Part shown: one piece after another, positions 45,103 to 54,592 of the stretch | Position numbering within the stretch: position 1 is the stretch's first letter | Layout of the letters: each line of letters starts with the position of its first letter | Origin: Flavobacteria bacterium BBFL7 | Lineage (GTDB): Bacteria; Bacteroidota; Bacteroidia; Flavobacteriales; Flavobacteriaceae | Assembly (NCBI GenBank): GCA_000153385.1 | Contig: CH672374.1 | Span: 1,738,544 to 1,802,543, forward strand | Length of the DNA stretch: 64,000 nt | Direction: 5' to 3' | The notes under the pieces: model-generated | Told to the model about the DNA's origin: nothing | What the model saw: only the letters and a program-made list of their open reading frames with translations | The model's database searches: none | Program-made: the position numbers and the translations under genes

Positions 45103-46641
45103 ATGAATAAAATTATTTATGCCTTAGTCGCAATTGTATTATGCAGTTGTAATAATGATGACGATACTAGTGATAACATTTCACTATCAACAGAAGTAAA
45201 TTTTCAAAGAGCAGCAACTATTCAAGTAGGTGGAGAAGGTAGCGCTGAAATTAGTGCTTATGATACTGTTAGTAAAAAGCTATTTGTAATTAATGCAGAG
45301 TCTAATCAGGTTAATGTCTATGACTTATCAAATCCTGGCATTCCAATGGAACAACCAGCTATTTCATTAACCAGTGGAGCTCCTAATAGTGTAGCCGTTG
45401 GAGATGGTATAATTGCCGTAGCGGTAGAAAATGACAATAAACAGCTTGATGGTACTGTCGTGATCTATGACATAAATAGTCTAGCCTTGTTAAATAGTTA
45501 TACTGTAGGCGCCTTACCAGACATGGTTACTTTTACACCAGACGGTGAAAAAATTCTTGTTGCCTGTGAAGGTGAACCTAATGATGATTATACTATTGAT
45601 CCTGAAGGAACCGTAGGTATCATTACACTCTCAAATGGAGCAATACAACTAATCAACTTTGCGAGTTTAAATAATCAAGAAATATCTTTAAAAAATGATG
45701 GAGTGCGTATTTATGGCCCTAGCGCTACTGTAGCTCAAGATTTAGAGCCAGAATATATAGTAGTATCAGAAGATGGGAATACCGCATATGTCACTTGCCA
45801 GGAAAACAATGCTCTAATGAGTATAGACGTTAATACTGCAACTATAAATTATGTCAAAGCTTATGGTGTTAAGGATTATAATGACCCTTTAAATAGCATA
45901 GATGCTAGTGATAGAGATGACTTAACTCAATTAAAAAACTGGCCAGTACTTTCTTATTATCATCCAGATGGAATGGATATCGTTACTATTAATGGTCAGG
46001 AATTGATTGTTACAGCAAATGAAGGTGACGCTCGCGATTACGATGGGTATTCTGAAGAAGAAAGAGTTAAAGACCTTGTGTTAGATCCAACAGCTTTTCC
46101 TGATGCCGCTAGTCTGCAAATGGATGAGAATATTGGTAGATTAAAAATCACAACTGCAAATGGTGACATTGATGGTGACGGAGATTATGACGTGATTTAT
46201 GGATATGGTGGTCGTAGCTTTAGTTTTTGGGATACAACTGGAAACCTTGTTTATGATAGCGGTAATAGTATTGCCGTTAATACCTTAAATATAAACCCTA
46301 CACGATTCAATGATGAAGATGGACGTAGCGATGATAAAGGAGCTGAGCCAGAAGCTGTCGCTATTTTAGAAATAAAAAGCAACACATCAGACACTAATTC
46401 TATAAACAATAGATATATACTCGCTGTGGCAATGGAACGTACAGATGGTGTTTTATTATATGATGTTACCAACCCTAATAATCCAATATTCCTAACATGG
46501 CTAGAAGCAATAGGTGATGAAGCCCCAGAAAGTTTATTGATGATTCCAAGAGAAGATAGCGGTAATGATCGAGCACTTTTAATTATAAGTAATGAAGATA
46601 GTGGAACCGTTAACATCTATCAAAACAATGTCATAGATTAA
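45103..46641 (+). CDS. Choice-of-anchor-I family lipoprotein (beta-propeller)
   Basis: 512 residues. Lipoprotein signal MNKIIYALVAIVLCSC (Cys16), then an Asp-rich spacer. The mature protein is a WD40/YVTN-like propeller with blades such as VSKKLFVINAESNQVNVYDL, GTVVIYDINSLALLNSYTV and GNTAYVTCQENNALMSIDV. It ends with VLLYDVTNPNNPIFLTWLEA...GDEAPESLLMIPREDS, which is characteristic of the 'choice-of-anchor I' domain and related phytase-like/alkaline-phosphatase-associated proteins. DGDGDYD near residue 370 is a likely calcium site. Enzymatic activity is not established for this family. It is a surface-facing lipoprotein flanked by terminators on both sides, so a single-gene unit. Confidence 0.86.
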   Translation: MNKIIYALVAIVLCSCNNDDDTSDNISLSTEVNFQRAATIQVGGEGSAEISAYDTVSKKLFVINAESNQVNVYDLSNPGIPMEQPAISLTSGAPNSVAVGDGIIAVAVENDNKQLDGTVVIYDINSLALLNSYTVGALPDMVTFTPDGEKILVACEGEPNDDYTIDPEGTVGIITLSNGAIQLINFASLNNQEISLKNDGVRIYGPSATVAQDLEPEYIVVSEDGNTAYVTCQENNALMSIDVNTATINYVKAYGVKDYNDPLNSIDASDRDDLTQLKNWPVLSYYHPDGMDIVTINGQELIVTANEGDARDYDGYSEEERVKDLVLDPTAFPDAASLQMDENIGRLKITTANGDIDGDGDYDVIYGYGGRSFSFWDTTGNLVYDSGNSIAVNTLNINPTRFNDEDGRSDDKGAEPEAVAILEIKSNTSDTNSINNRYILAVAMERTDGVLLYDVTNPNNPIFLTWLEAIGDEAPESLLMIPREDSGNDRALLIISNEDSGTVNIYQNNVID

Positions 46642-46661
46642 ATCAACAACACAATAATATT

Positions 46662-46690
46662 AAACCCATGCAAATTGCATGGGTTTTTTA
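46662..46690 (+). terminator. Terminator of the choice-of-anchor-I gene
   Basis: AAACCCATGCAA / TTGCATGGGTTT 12-bp stem followed by TTTT; overlaps the region where the -33 box of the next gene would lie. Confidence 0.9.
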
Positions 46691-46702
46691 GTTGATAGCA
46701 AA

Positions 46703-46710
46703 TACCTTTG
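46703..46710 (+). promoter_or_regulatory. -7 box TACCTTTG four bases before the ABC ATPase ATG
   Basis: Perfect TAnnTTTG ending 4 nt before the ATG at 46715. With the usual spacing this would start transcription at or next to the ATG (leaderless mRNA). Confidence 0.5.
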
Positions 46711-46714
46711 TAGT

Positions 46715-47647
46715 ATGCTACAATTAAATAATATTCAGTTTTCTTATCCACAAGGTAAAGCCCTAATTGATATTCATCTAAAGATTAAACAAGGCAGCCA
46801 TGTAGCGCTCATAGGTGAAAGTGGATGTGGTAAAAGCACTTTATTAAATCTTATATATGGCTTATTACAAGAAGAAAGTGGTGATATTACTTTTGATGGT
46901 AATGTATTAGATGGAGCAGATTTTCACCTCGTGCCAGGTCATTCCATGATGAAATACGTACCTCAAGAATTTGATTTGATGCCGTTTACAACTGTTTTTG
47001 AAAATGTAGGAGAACATCTTTCTATTCAAATCGATAATCGAGCAAGTCGTATAATTGAATTGCTTCATATAGTCGATATGAGCGACTTTAAAGATCGTAA
47101 GGTTAAAACACTAAGTGGCGGACAAAAACAACGTGTAGCGATTGCTAAAGCACTCGCTCAACAACCTAAAGTTCTATTATTAGATGAACCTTTTTCTAAT
47201 ATTGATAATTTTAGGAAAAACGACTTAAGACGCAGCCTGTTTACTTATCTTAAAAAAGAAAATATTACCTGCTTAATAGCGACACATGATAAGGATGATG
47301 TATTACCCTTTACACATGAAACTATCATCATGCGCCATGGTCGTATAACTGATCACAGAAACACTATTGATTGCTATCAAAAGCCCTTAAATAAATATGG
47401 AGCCTCATTATTCAACGAGGTAAATGTCATTCCTGTAGGATGGTTCAATAATGCCGAAGAAATCATATGCTATCCTGAGCAACTTGCCGTTAATGAAATA
47501 GGTATTGAAGTCATAGTAAAACACTCTTACTTTAAAGGAGCAGATTATCTAATTCAAGTTGCATGTCAAGATAAAACCTTGTTATTTAACTCTCCTAAAA
47601 AATTCAAGCCTGGTCAAAAAATAAAATTAGCTTTAAAGAGCAATTAA
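46715..47647 (+). CDS. ABC transporter ATP-binding protein with TOBE-like domain
   Basis: 310 residues from the ATG at 46715 (MLQLNNIQFSYPQGKAL). ABC ATPase core (1-215): Walker A GESGCGKST (about 35-43), Q-loop in VPQEFDLMPF, signature TLSGGQKQRV (about 132-141), Walker B VLLLDEPFSNID (about 153-164) and H-loop ATHDKDD. The C-terminal ~75 residues (from about 235) form a TOBE-type regulatory barrel, typical of importers for iron, sulfate, spermidine or maltose. No permease gene is adjacent, so the substrate is not known. Twelve upstream codons in the open frame run into the preceding terminator and were rejected. Confidence 0.9.
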   Translation: MLQLNNIQFSYPQGKALIDIHLKIKQGSHVALIGESGCGKSTLLNLIYGLLQEESGDITFDGNVLDGADFHLVPGHSMMKYVPQEFDLMPFTTVFENVGEHLSIQIDNRASRIIELLHIVDMSDFKDRKVKTLSGGQKQRVAIAKALAQQPKVLLLDEPFSNIDNFRKNDLRRSLFTYLKKENITCLIATHDKDDVLPFTHETIIMRHGRITDHRNTIDCYQKPLNKYGASLFNEVNVIPVGWFNNAEEIICYPEQLAVNEIGIEVIVKHSYFKGADYLIQVACQDKTLLFNSPKKFKPGQKIKLALKSN

Positions 47648-47747
47648 AACTTAGATGACAACTCAGTTTAAAAATTCAACAACTCAGTAAAAGAGAATAG
47701 TTCCCAGCCTTATTTCATAGGATGTTTGTACCATCAAACCTTGACCT

Positions 47748-49892
47748 ATGAAAACTCTATTTTTATTACTAAGCATTACCTTTTCAATATCCAGTCTAGC
47801 ACAGACCACTATAAGCGGTCAGGTTCTAGATGAAAAAAATGTACCTGTGTTAGGAGCAAATGTTTATTTGCAAGGTACTTATGATGGTGCTACAACTGAT
47901 ATTGATGGGAAATTCTCTTTTGAAACCTCAGAGACCTCAATAGTTACCATAGTTGCCAGTTTTATAGGTTATGAGGATTATGTACAGCAATCAACAGTAA
48001 ATGAATTAAATGATATAAAAATTCGCTTTCGCGAAAGCGTAAACAGTCTCAACTCTGTGATTTTAAATGCAGGAACTTTAAATGCAGGAGATAGTTCTAA
48101 AGCGAGCGCACTTAAACCACTTGATATAGTAACCACGGCTGGCGCTGTAGGCGATTTTGTCGGTGCATTGCAAACACTTCCAGGAACGAGTGCAAACCCA
48201 GATGATGGGCGTCTGTTTGTACGTGGCGGAAGTGGTGATGAAACTCAAGTATTTATAGATAATAGTAGAGTTTTCCGCCCTTTTGTACCCGTTACTGGAA
48301 ATATACCTACACGAGGAAGGTTTTCACCTTTCTTATTTGATGGAATATCTTTTTCTACTGGAGGTTACAGTGCAGAGTATGGTGACGCTCTATCTAGTGT
48401 ATTATTATTAAATACCACTGATATACCGACAGAAGAAAAAACAGATTTACAAATTATGAGTGTAGGTGGCGGCGTGGGAAACACACAAATTTGGGGAAAG
48501 AATAGTGTAAGTGTTAATGCCAGTTATATCAACCTAGGTCCTTATAATCAATTAATACCACAAAATAATCAATTTGAAGATCCATATGAATCCATAAGTG
48601 GCGAGGCTGTTTATAGACATCAACTCGAGAAAGGTATGTTTAAAGCTTATAGCGCATATTCTTATAGCAATTTTAGCCTTATACAAGAAGACATTGATGT
48701 AGAAGATGGAATATTTTTTGCACTCAAAAATGGGAATTATTATGGTAATTTAAATTATGAGCAACGACTTGATAACAATTGGAAAATGGAAGCAGGCCTT
48801 AGTCTCGCACATGATCGTAATGATATTAATGTTGCCGGTACAGATGTGGACACTAGAGAAAACGCCTTACATGCAAAATTTAAATTGCATAAGCGTTATA
48901 ACAATTATTTTAAAATAAATTATGGCCTAGAACAATTCGTCATCAACTATAAAGAAGATGTTACTATAGATGAAAATGCTTTTGAATCATCTGTTAATTC
49001 TTCTAATTCAGGCGTTTTTACTGAGGCAGAACTTTTTCTATCTAAAGATCTTGCTTTTAAGGCTGGTGTAAGAGCAGATTATTATGGCTTAAGTAAAGAG
49101 TTACTTATCTCTCCTAGATTGAGCGCTGCCATAAGTGTATCTAAGAATTGGCAGGCTTCTCTAGCTTATGGGCAGTTCTATCAGCAGGCTCAAAATAATA
49201 TTCTTCAATATGATGAGCAACTAGCACCAGAAAGTGCAGAGCATTATATCCTTAATTTTTTATATCAAAAAGATGGTCGCATGCTACGTGCAGAGACCTA
49301 CTACAAAAACTATTCTAGCCTATTAACCTATGATACCGACAGACCACAGCCGGACAGTAGTTATGGATTAGATGGTGATGGTTATGCTACCGGATTAGAT
49401 TTATTTTGGCGTGATGAGAAAAGCATCAAAAATTTAGACTATTGGGTCAGCTATTCATTCTTGGATACAGAAAGACAATACCGCAACTTTCAAGAAACCG
49501 CGACACCTAATTTTGCGAGTGCACATAATTTCAGTGTGGTAGGTAAGTATTGGGTTGAGAATTGGAAATCACAAATAGGAGTTACATTTAACTATACTAG
49601 TGGTAGGACCTTTACTAATCCTAATCGTAATGGCTTTCTCAATGATCAAACAGGTTCGTTTCAAAGTTTAAATTTAAACTGGGCATACCTTATTGACCAA
49701 CAAAAAATCGTATTCCTATCTGTAACTAATATCTTAGGAAGAGAAAACATCTTTAATTATCAATACAGTAGTACACCTAATTCAATGGGAGATTTTAATC
49801 GTAGATCTATAGGTCAGGCTGCAGACAGATTCATTTTTGTAGGCTTCTTTTGGACGCTAGGTAGTAATGATAATCAGCTAGATAATTTATAA
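47748..49892 (+). CDS. TonB-dependent outer-membrane receptor with CarboxypepD-like domain
   Basis: 714 residues, signal peptide MKTLFLLLSITFSISSLAQ. A carboxypeptidase regulatory-like domain (about 20-95, TTISGQVLDEKNVPVLGANVYLQGTYDGATTDIDGKFSFE) is followed by a plug (about 115-230, LPGTSANPDDGRLFVRGGSGDETQVFIDN) and a beta-barrel (about 235-714, ending FVGFFWTLG). Such receptors import ligands across the outer membrane with TonB energy. No SusD partner is adjacent, so this is not a glycan SusCD pair. A palindromic repeat is read in frame as IRFRESV (RFRES = 93-97), exactly at the domain boundary between CarboxypepD-like and plug. Ligand unknown. Confidence 0.92.
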   Translation: MKTLFLLLSITFSISSLAQTTISGQVLDEKNVPVLGANVYLQGTYDGATTDIDGKFSFETSETSIVTIVASFIGYEDYVQQSTVNELNDIKIRFRESVNSLNSVILNAGTLNAGDSSKASALKPLDIVTTAGAVGDFVGALQTLPGTSANPDDGRLFVRGGSGDETQVFIDNSRVFRPFVPVTGNIPTRGRFSPFLFDGISFSTGGYSAEYGDALSSVLLLNTTDIPTEEKTDLQIMSVGGGVGNTQIWGKNSVSVNASYINLGPYNQLIPQNNQFEDPYESISGEAVYRHQLEKGMFKAYSAYSYSNFSLIQEDIDVEDGIFFALKNGNYYGNLNYEQRLDNNWKMEAGLSLAHDRNDINVAGTDVDTRENALHAKFKLHKRYNNYFKINYGLEQFVINYKEDVTIDENAFESSVNSSNSGVFTEAELFLSKDLAFKAGVRADYYGLSKELLISPRLSAAISVSKNWQASLAYGQFYQQAQNNILQYDEQLAPESAEHYILNFLYQKDGRMLRAETYYKNYSSLLTYDTDRPQPDSSYGLDGDGYATGLDLFWRDEKSIKNLDYWVSYSFLDTERQYRNFQETATPNFASAHNFSVVGKYWVENWKSQIGVTFNYTSGRTFTNPNRNGFLNDQTGSFQSLNLNWAYLIDQQKIVFLSVTNILGRENIFNYQYSSTPNSMGDFNRRSIGQAADRFIFVGFFWTLGSNDNQLDNL
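48024..48039. repeat. Dispersed palindrome, copy 10 (inside TonB receptor gene)
   Basis: CGCTTTCGCGAAAGCG within ATTCGC...GCGTAAA, exact; encodes RFRES at 93-97 in the inter-domain linker. Confidence 0.95.
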
Positions 49893-49943
49893 AATCATTC
49901 TATTCTACAACTCAGTCTCTAGATATGACAGTTGGGTTAATTA

Positions 49944-49959
49944 CGCTTTCGCGAAAGCG
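49944..49959. repeat. Dispersed palindrome, copy 11 (intergenic)
   Basis: CGCTTTCGCGAAAGCG within TTACGC...GCGTATT, exact; between the TonB receptor and TPR protein genes. Confidence 0.95.
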
Positions 49960-50006
49960 TATTCCACAGCATATTTACGATATCAATAACTTCTAACACC
50001 ACTATT

Positions 50007-50627
50007 ATGAAATCAATTACGACTTTTTTTATTCTTTTTATATCACTTTCTATAAATGCGCAATCTGGTTATGAAAAAGCTATGATCAAAGGATTTGAAC
50101 TGATGAAAACAGACCTTCTGGCAGCCTCACAACAATTTGAAAGAATCGCCGCCGCAGAGACTGATAAATGGGAACCAGCATACTATGTTGCTTTTTGCAA
50201 TATCAATAGCTCATGGGGACAGAACCCAAAAGATAAAACCGTGCTTTACATGAAAAAAGCACAAGATTTTATCAATGATGCCAACGCGATCTCTATGGAC
50301 AATCCTGAGTTAATGGTATTACAAGGCCTTTTGAATACATGTTGGATTACCTATGATGCAAAAACTTATGGAATGAAACTATCTGCAGAAACAACAGCCT
50401 TATATGAGAAAGCTTATAAGATCGCACCAGATAATCCTAGAGTTGCACTTTCTAGAGGTGATTGGTTAATGGGTAGTGCACGATACTTTGGTAAGGATAT
50501 TACACCTTATTGTAAGCTTATAGATAAAGCCGTTGTGTTATTTGAAAATGAAGAAGTAACCGGCTTTAAACCTTCATGGGGAAAAGAAAGAGCTATAGAG
50601 GTACAATCAACATGTAATAAGGAATAA
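50007..50627 (+). CDS. Secreted TPR-like protein
   Basis: 206 residues with signal peptide MKSITTFFILFISLSINAQ. The mature part is all-helical with TPR-like helix pairs (FERIAAAETDKWEPAYYVAFCNI; YEKAYKIAPDNPRVALSRGDWLMG). Four cysteines are present. It resembles small TPR proteins often encoded next to a TonB-dependent receptor in flavobacteria, and here it follows one by 114 bp. I infer a periplasmic accessory role, without direct evidence. A bidirectional terminator separates it from accC. Confidence 0.83.
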   Translation: MKSITTFFILFISLSINAQSGYEKAMIKGFELMKTDLLAASQQFERIAAAETDKWEPAYYVAFCNINSSWGQNPKDKTVLYMKKAQDFINDANAISMDNPELMVLQGLLNTCWITYDAKTYGMKLSAETTALYEKAYKIAPDNPRVALSRGDWLMGSARYFGKDITPYCKLIDKAVVLFENEEVTGFKPSWGKERAIEVQSTCNKE

Positions 50628-50645
50628 TTGGATTAGCCTTCAAAA

Positions 50646-50680
50646 AAAATCCCTTATTACTAATTGTAATAAGGGATTTT
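50646..50680. terminator. Bidirectional terminator between TPR gene and accC
   Basis: AAAATCCCTTATTAC / GTAATAAGGGATTTT 15-bp perfect stem with 5-nt loop, with A-run and T-run flanks; serves both convergent genes. Confidence 0.92.
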
Positions 50681-50699
50681 TAAATATTAGAAATTGTAA

Positions 50700-52046
50700 T
50701 TATTTCTGTGGTTCCATCTCAAAATCATTCATAAATGCTGTGGTATAATTACCAGCAACATAATCTGGATGATCCATTAATTGTCTATGGAATGGTATTG
50801 TAGTTTTGATCCCTTCGATTACAAATTCATCAAGAGCTCTTTTCATTTTATCAATTGCCTCCTGACGTGTACGTGCAGTGGTAATTAACTTTGCAATCAT
50901 AGAGTCATAATTAGGCGGGATAGAATATCCAGCATACACGTGAGTATCTAGACGCACTCCATGACCACCTGGTGCATGTAGTGTAGTAATTTTACCTGGT
51001 GATGGACGGAAATCGTGATAAGGATCCTCAGCATTAATACGACACTCTATGGAATGTAATGTAGGCTCATAGTTCTTACCCGATATCTTTACACCAGCTG
51101 CAACTAAAATTTGTTCTCTTATAAGATCAAAATCTATTACTTGTTCTGTAATTGGGTGCTCTACTTGAATACGAGTATTCATTTCCATAAAGTAGAAATT
51201 ACGGTGCTTATCCACTAAGAATTCTACCGTACCAGCTCCTTCATACTTAATAAATTCTGCAGCTTTAACAGCAGCTTCTCCCATTTCCTTACGCAACTTT
51301 TTAGTCATGAAAGGAGAAGGAACTTCTTCTGTTAATTTTTGGTGACGACGCTGTACAGAACAGTCTCGTTCACTTAGGTGACATGCTTTTCCATAAGAAT
51401 CACCTACTACTTGGATCTCAATATGACGTGGTTCTTCAATAAGTTTTTCCATGTACATATCGTCATTTCCAAAAGCGGCTTTACTTTCCTGACGTGCACT
51501 TTCCCATGCTGCTAGTAGATCTTCTTCTTTCCATACAGCACGCATACCTTTACCACCACCACCAGCAGTCGCTTTAAGCATGACAGGATATCCTGTTTCT
51601 AAGGCAATTTTTTTACAATCGTCAAAATCTGCAATAATACCATCAGAGCCTGGTACACATGGTACACCAGCGGCTTTCATAGTCTCTTTTGCAGTTGCTT
51701 TATCACCCATTTTGGCAATCATATCAGGACTTGCACCGATAAATTTGATATCGTGTTCACCACAAATGCGAGAGAAATCAGCATTTTCAGATAGGAATCC
51801 ATAACCTGGGTGAATGGCGTCTGCATTGGTAATCTCGGCAGCACTAATAATATTAGATACTTTAAGGTACGATAAGTTACTAGGTGCTGGACCTATACAA
51901 ACGGCTTCATCTGCAAATTTTACATGGAGACTATCAGCATCAGCAGTTGAGTAAACAGCTACCGTTTTGATTCCCATCTCTTTACATGTTCTAATAACTC
52001 TTAGAGCTATTTCACCACGATTTGCTATCAATATTTTTTTAAACAT
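50700..52046 (-). CDS. accC: Acetyl-CoA carboxylase, biotin carboxylase subunit
   Basis: 448 residues. It carboxylates the biotin on AccB using bicarbonate and ATP, the first half of malonyl-CoA synthesis. An N-terminal Rossmann-like domain ([26 protein letters not shown]) is followed by an ATP-grasp domain with the Gly-rich loop [12 protein letters not shown] (about 159-170), [29 protein letters not shown] (about 287-301) and a C-terminal cap. Catalytic residues of the [10 protein letters not shown] motif are intact. It forms an operon with fabH and accB upstream; the 77-bp gap to accB holds a mutated copy of the dispersed palindrome. Confidence 0.97.
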   Translation of the reverse strand: MFKKILIANRGEIALRVIRTCKEMGIKTVAVYSTADADSLHVKFADEAVCIGPAPSNLSYLKVSNIISAAEITNADAIHPGYGFLSENADFSRICGEHDIKFIGASPDMIAKMGDKATAKETMKAAGVPCVPGSDGIIADFDDCKKIALETGYPVMLKATAGGGGKGMRAVWKEEDLLAAWESARQESKAAFGNDDMYMEKLIEEPRHIEIQVVGDSYGKACHLSERDCSVQRRHQKLTEEVPSPFMTKKLRKEMGEAAVKAAEFIKYEGAGTVEFLVDKHRNFYFMEMNTRIQVEHPITEQVIDFDLIREQILVAAGVKISGKNYEPTLHSIECRINAEDPYHDFRPSPGKITTLHAPGGHGVRLDTHVYAGYSIPPNYDSMIAKLITTARTRQEAIDKMKRALDEFVIEGIKTTIPFHRQLMDHPDYVAGNYTTAFMNDFEMEPQK

Positions 52047-52082
52047 GATAAGTTTTTTTTGTTAGTGTAAATGTGAATGTTA

Positions 52083-52098
52083 CGCTTTCGCAAAAGCG
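52083..52098. repeat. Dispersed palindrome variant, copy 12 (between accB and accC)
   Basis: CGCTTTCGCAAAAGCG: one base differs from the consensus (G to A in the centre), breaking perfect symmetry. Flanks TTACGC...GCGTATC match the extended consensus, which supports a decayed family member. Confidence 0.9.
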
Positions 52099-52123
52099 TA
52101 TCCACAAAAAATCCTTCTTGATA

Positions 52124-52618
52124 TTAAGAAGGATCTACTAAAAATAATGGTTGGTCAAATTCTACTGGAGAAGAATCATCTACTAAAACTTTAACAATAG
52201 TACCAGACACTTCACTTTCAATTTCATTGAAAAGTTTCATAGCTTCAATAATACATAATGTATCACCTTCTTTAATGCTATCTCCTACCTCACAGAAAAG
52301 TGGCTTATCTGGAGAAGGTTTTCTATAAAAAGTACCTATGATAGGTGATTTTACCGTTACATATTTACTATTCTCATCAACAGCAGGAGCTGCTGGTGCT
52401 GCCTCTGCTGCTGGCGCAGCTGCAGGTGCTGCCGCTGCAGGAGCTGCTTGTGGCATAGGTGCTGCTTGCATAGGCATTGCTTGTTGTACATAAGTCACTT
52501 CATTAGAATCTGATCCAGTTCTAATTGTGATTTTAACGTCATCCATTTCTAGCTTTACCTCGCTAGCTCCAGATTTTGCTACAAACTTGATTAAGTTTTG
52601 AATTTCTTTTATATCCAT
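52124..52618 (-). CDS. accB: Acetyl-CoA carboxylase, biotin carboxyl carrier protein
   Basis: 164 residues. An N-terminal segment (1-40) is followed by an Ala/Pro-rich flexible linker (about 50-85) and the biotinyl domain (about 86-164), whose biotin-accepting lysine lies in IIEAMKLFNEIESE (EAMK, about residue 130). The thumb residues characteristic of AccB-type carriers (YRKPSPDKPLFCEVGD) are present. It carries carboxyl-biotin from AccC to the carboxyltransferase, whose genes are not in this window. It lies 17 bp after fabH. Confidence 0.97.
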   Translation of the reverse strand: MDIKEIQNLIKFVAKSGASEVKLEMDDVKITIRTGSDSNEVTYVQQAMPMQAAPMPQAAPAAAAPAAAPAAEAAPAAPAVDENSKYVTVKSPIIGTFYRKPSPDKPLFCEVGDSIKEGDTLCIIEAMKLFNEIESEVSGTIVKVLVDDSSPVEFDQPLFLVDPS

Positions 52619-52635
52619 AATTTAAGTGGTTATGA

Positions 52636-53634
52636 TTAGCTATTATAAGCCCATGTTAATAAAATAGAGCCCCAAGTGAATCCACCGCCGAAAGCGGCAA
52701 AGACCAACTTGTCACCTTTTTTTAATTGAGATTCATATTCGTTTAATAATAGAGGTAATGTAGCACTAGTGGTATTCCCATAGCGACTTATATTCATCAT
52801 TACCTTTTCTTCTGGTAAGTTTACTCTTTTTGCAGTAGCGTCTATAATACGTTTATTTGCTTGATGAGGCACTAACCAATCAACATCTTCATTAGTAAGC
52901 TGGTTACGTTGTACGATTTTCTCTGCCACGTCAGCCATATTTGAGACGGCATATTTGAAAACGTTCTTTCCATCTTGAAAAACAACGTGCTTATTATTAT
53001 CTATAGTGTCCTGACTTGCTGGCATTAAAGAACCACCAGCTTCAATTTTTAAGAAATTTCTACCTACTCCATCGCTTCTTAAGATTTCATCTTCGTATCC
53101 TACATTTTGATCTGTTGTAGGTTCAAATAATGCTGCTCCAGCACCATCTCCAAAAATGATACATGTCGTACGATCTTTATAATCGATTATACTCGACATC
53201 TTATCTGCTCCTATAAGTAATACCTTCTTATAGCGACCTGATTCAATATAGCTACTTGCAGTACTCATACCATAAAGGAAACTAGAGCATGCTGCCTGTA
53301 GGTCATAAGAAAATGCATTTATAGCACCTATCTCACTGGCCACAAATGCTGCTGTAGATGCAACGGGCATATCTGGAGTAACAGTTCCAACTATAACTAA
53401 GTCTATAGATTGAGGATCTAAATCTTTCTTTTTAATAAGGTCTAGCGCTGCTTGAATAGCAAGATACGAGGTTCCCTTATCCTTATCTTTTAAAATCCTG
53501 CGTTCTTTGATACCTGTACGTGTGGTAATCCACTCGTCATTTGTATCAACCATAGTCGCTAGGATAGCGTTAGTAAGCTTGTAGTCTGGCACGTAGCCGC
53601 CTACTGCAGTAATCGCCGCTTTGATGTTACTCAT
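52636..53634 (-). CDS. fabH: Beta-ketoacyl-ACP synthase III
   Basis: 332 residues from the ATG at 53634 (MSNIKAAITAVGGYVPDYKLTN); the longer frame runs into a terminator hairpin and was rejected. FabH condenses acetyl-CoA (or branched acyl-CoA) with malonyl-ACP to start fatty-acid chains. The catalytic triad is visible: Cys in LQAACSSFLYG (about 113), His in VPHQANKRI (about 250) and Asn in RYGNTTSATLPL (about 281). First gene of the fabH-accB-accC run, so initiation of fatty-acid synthesis and malonyl-CoA supply are co-ordinated. Confidence 0.97.
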   Translation of the reverse strand: MSNIKAAITAVGGYVPDYKLTNAILATMVDTNDEWITTRTGIKERRILKDKDKGTSYLAIQAALDLIKKKDLDPQSIDLVIVGTVTPDMPVASTAAFVASEIGAINAFSYDLQAACSSFLYGMSTASSYIESGRYKKVLLIGADKMSSIIDYKDRTTCIIFGDGAGAALFEPTTDQNVGYEDEILRSDGVGRNFLKIEAGGSLMPASQDTIDNNKHVVFQDGKNVFKYAVSNMADVAEKIVQRNQLTNEDVDWLVPHQANKRIIDATAKRVNLPEEKVMMNISRYGNTTSATLPLLLNEYESQLKKGDKLVFAAFGGGFTWGSILLTWAYNS

Positions 53635-53694
53635 ACAGGTGATTCTAGTAATTATTAGAGCCGTGAAAGCTACTGAAAAACTCGCAGAAATAAA

Positions 53695-53733
53695 TAAAAA
53701 TGACACGTTTTTAATTAAAACGTGTCATTTTTT
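53695..53733 (-). terminator. Terminator between rpmF and fabH
   Basis: ATGACACGTTTT / AAAACGTGTCAT 12-bp stem, flanked by A5 on the left and T6 on the right, so it can act in both directions. It separates yceD-rpmF from fabH-accBC. Confidence 0.88.
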
Positions 53734-53785
53734 ATGAATTTGTAAAGAAAAGCAATGTTTCCTACTGATTTGATAAATCAGAGAA

Positions 53786-53983
53786 TTATGCTTCTACTTC
53801 TTCTGTTTTGTCTATTAGTACATTACCGCGGTAATATAATTTACCTTCATGCCAGTGTGCTCTATGGTAAAGGTGTGCTTCACCAGTTGTGCTATCTGTT
53901 GCAATTTGTGGAACACTAGCTTTGTAGTGAGTTCTTCTTTTATCTCTTCTTGTTTTGGAGATTTTTCTCTTAGGATGCGCCAT
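53786..53983 (-). CDS. rpmF: Large ribosomal subunit protein bL32
   Basis: 65 residues, basic N-terminus [20 protein letters not shown], then [31 protein letters not shown]. The family position of the zinc cysteines is occupied by Asp/Ser and other residues, and there is no cysteine at all, so this is a zinc-independent form. It follows yceD by 2 bp, the usual pairing in bacteria, and ends at a terminator. Confidence 0.96.
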   Translation of the reverse strand: MAHPKRKISKTRRDKRRTHYKASVPQIATDSTTGEAHLYHRAHWHEGKLYYRGNVLIDKTEEVEA

Positions 53984-53985
53984 GG

Positions 53986-54531
53986 CTATTTATTATTATC
54001 CGTTTTTATTTTTTTTAATGCGTCCCATCTGGGATCGGTACTTTCTTTATTGTCTTCTACGATATCAAGGTTTTTAGGCTGAAGCTCTTCCAGTTTATCA
54101 AGTAATTCAGAATCTAATGATCCGTCTTCAACTCCTGGATGAACTCGTTTTAATGGAATACCTAAAACTAACATTTCATACACAAACTGACTTATATTTA
54201 ATTCATAAGCGCCATGTGGTAAAATTAAAAGCTCTTCATTATCATCATTATATTCTGGACCGAATTTAATAATAACATCCATTTCTGTTTCAATATCTAA
54301 GTCAAATGGCTCATTTGTCACGTCACAATTGACGTTTATTGAGCCTGAGGCTTCTAGATGCAATTCCATTATAGTGGATTTTTTATCTAATGTTGCTTCA
54401 ACATTTAACTGAGAACTATTGAAATCCTCAAAACCATAATTTTCAAAAAACGTATTATCAACCTCATATAGAAACTGATGTTTCCCTTGCTTTAAACCGA
54501 CAAAGGAAATATTAAAATCTTTGAGTTCCAT
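53986..54531 (-). CDS. yceD: DUF177/YceD family protein
   Basis: 181 residues from the ATG at 54531 ([20 protein letters not shown]). YceD proteins affect 23S rRNA accumulation and are almost always encoded just before rpmF, as here (2-bp gap). The family core is visible in [35 protein letters not shown]; only one cysteine of the usual CxRC motif is present. The acidic segment [43 protein letters not shown] is typical. Ends with a Lys-rich tail ([11 protein letters not shown]). Confidence 0.92.
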   Translation of the reverse strand: MELKDFNISFVGLKQGKHQFLYEVDNTFFENYGFEDFNSSQLNVEATLDKKSTIMELHLEASGSINVNCDVTNEPFDLDIETEMDVIIKFGPEYNDDNEELLILPHGAYELNISQFVYEMLVLGIPLKRVHPGVEDGSLDSELLDKLEELQPKNLDIVEDNKESTDPRWDALKKIKTDNNK

Positions 54532-54592
54532 AATCTTCCTCGTTAAACGAGCGGGCAAAGATAATAAAAGTTATTAAAAATCATTGTTAATA

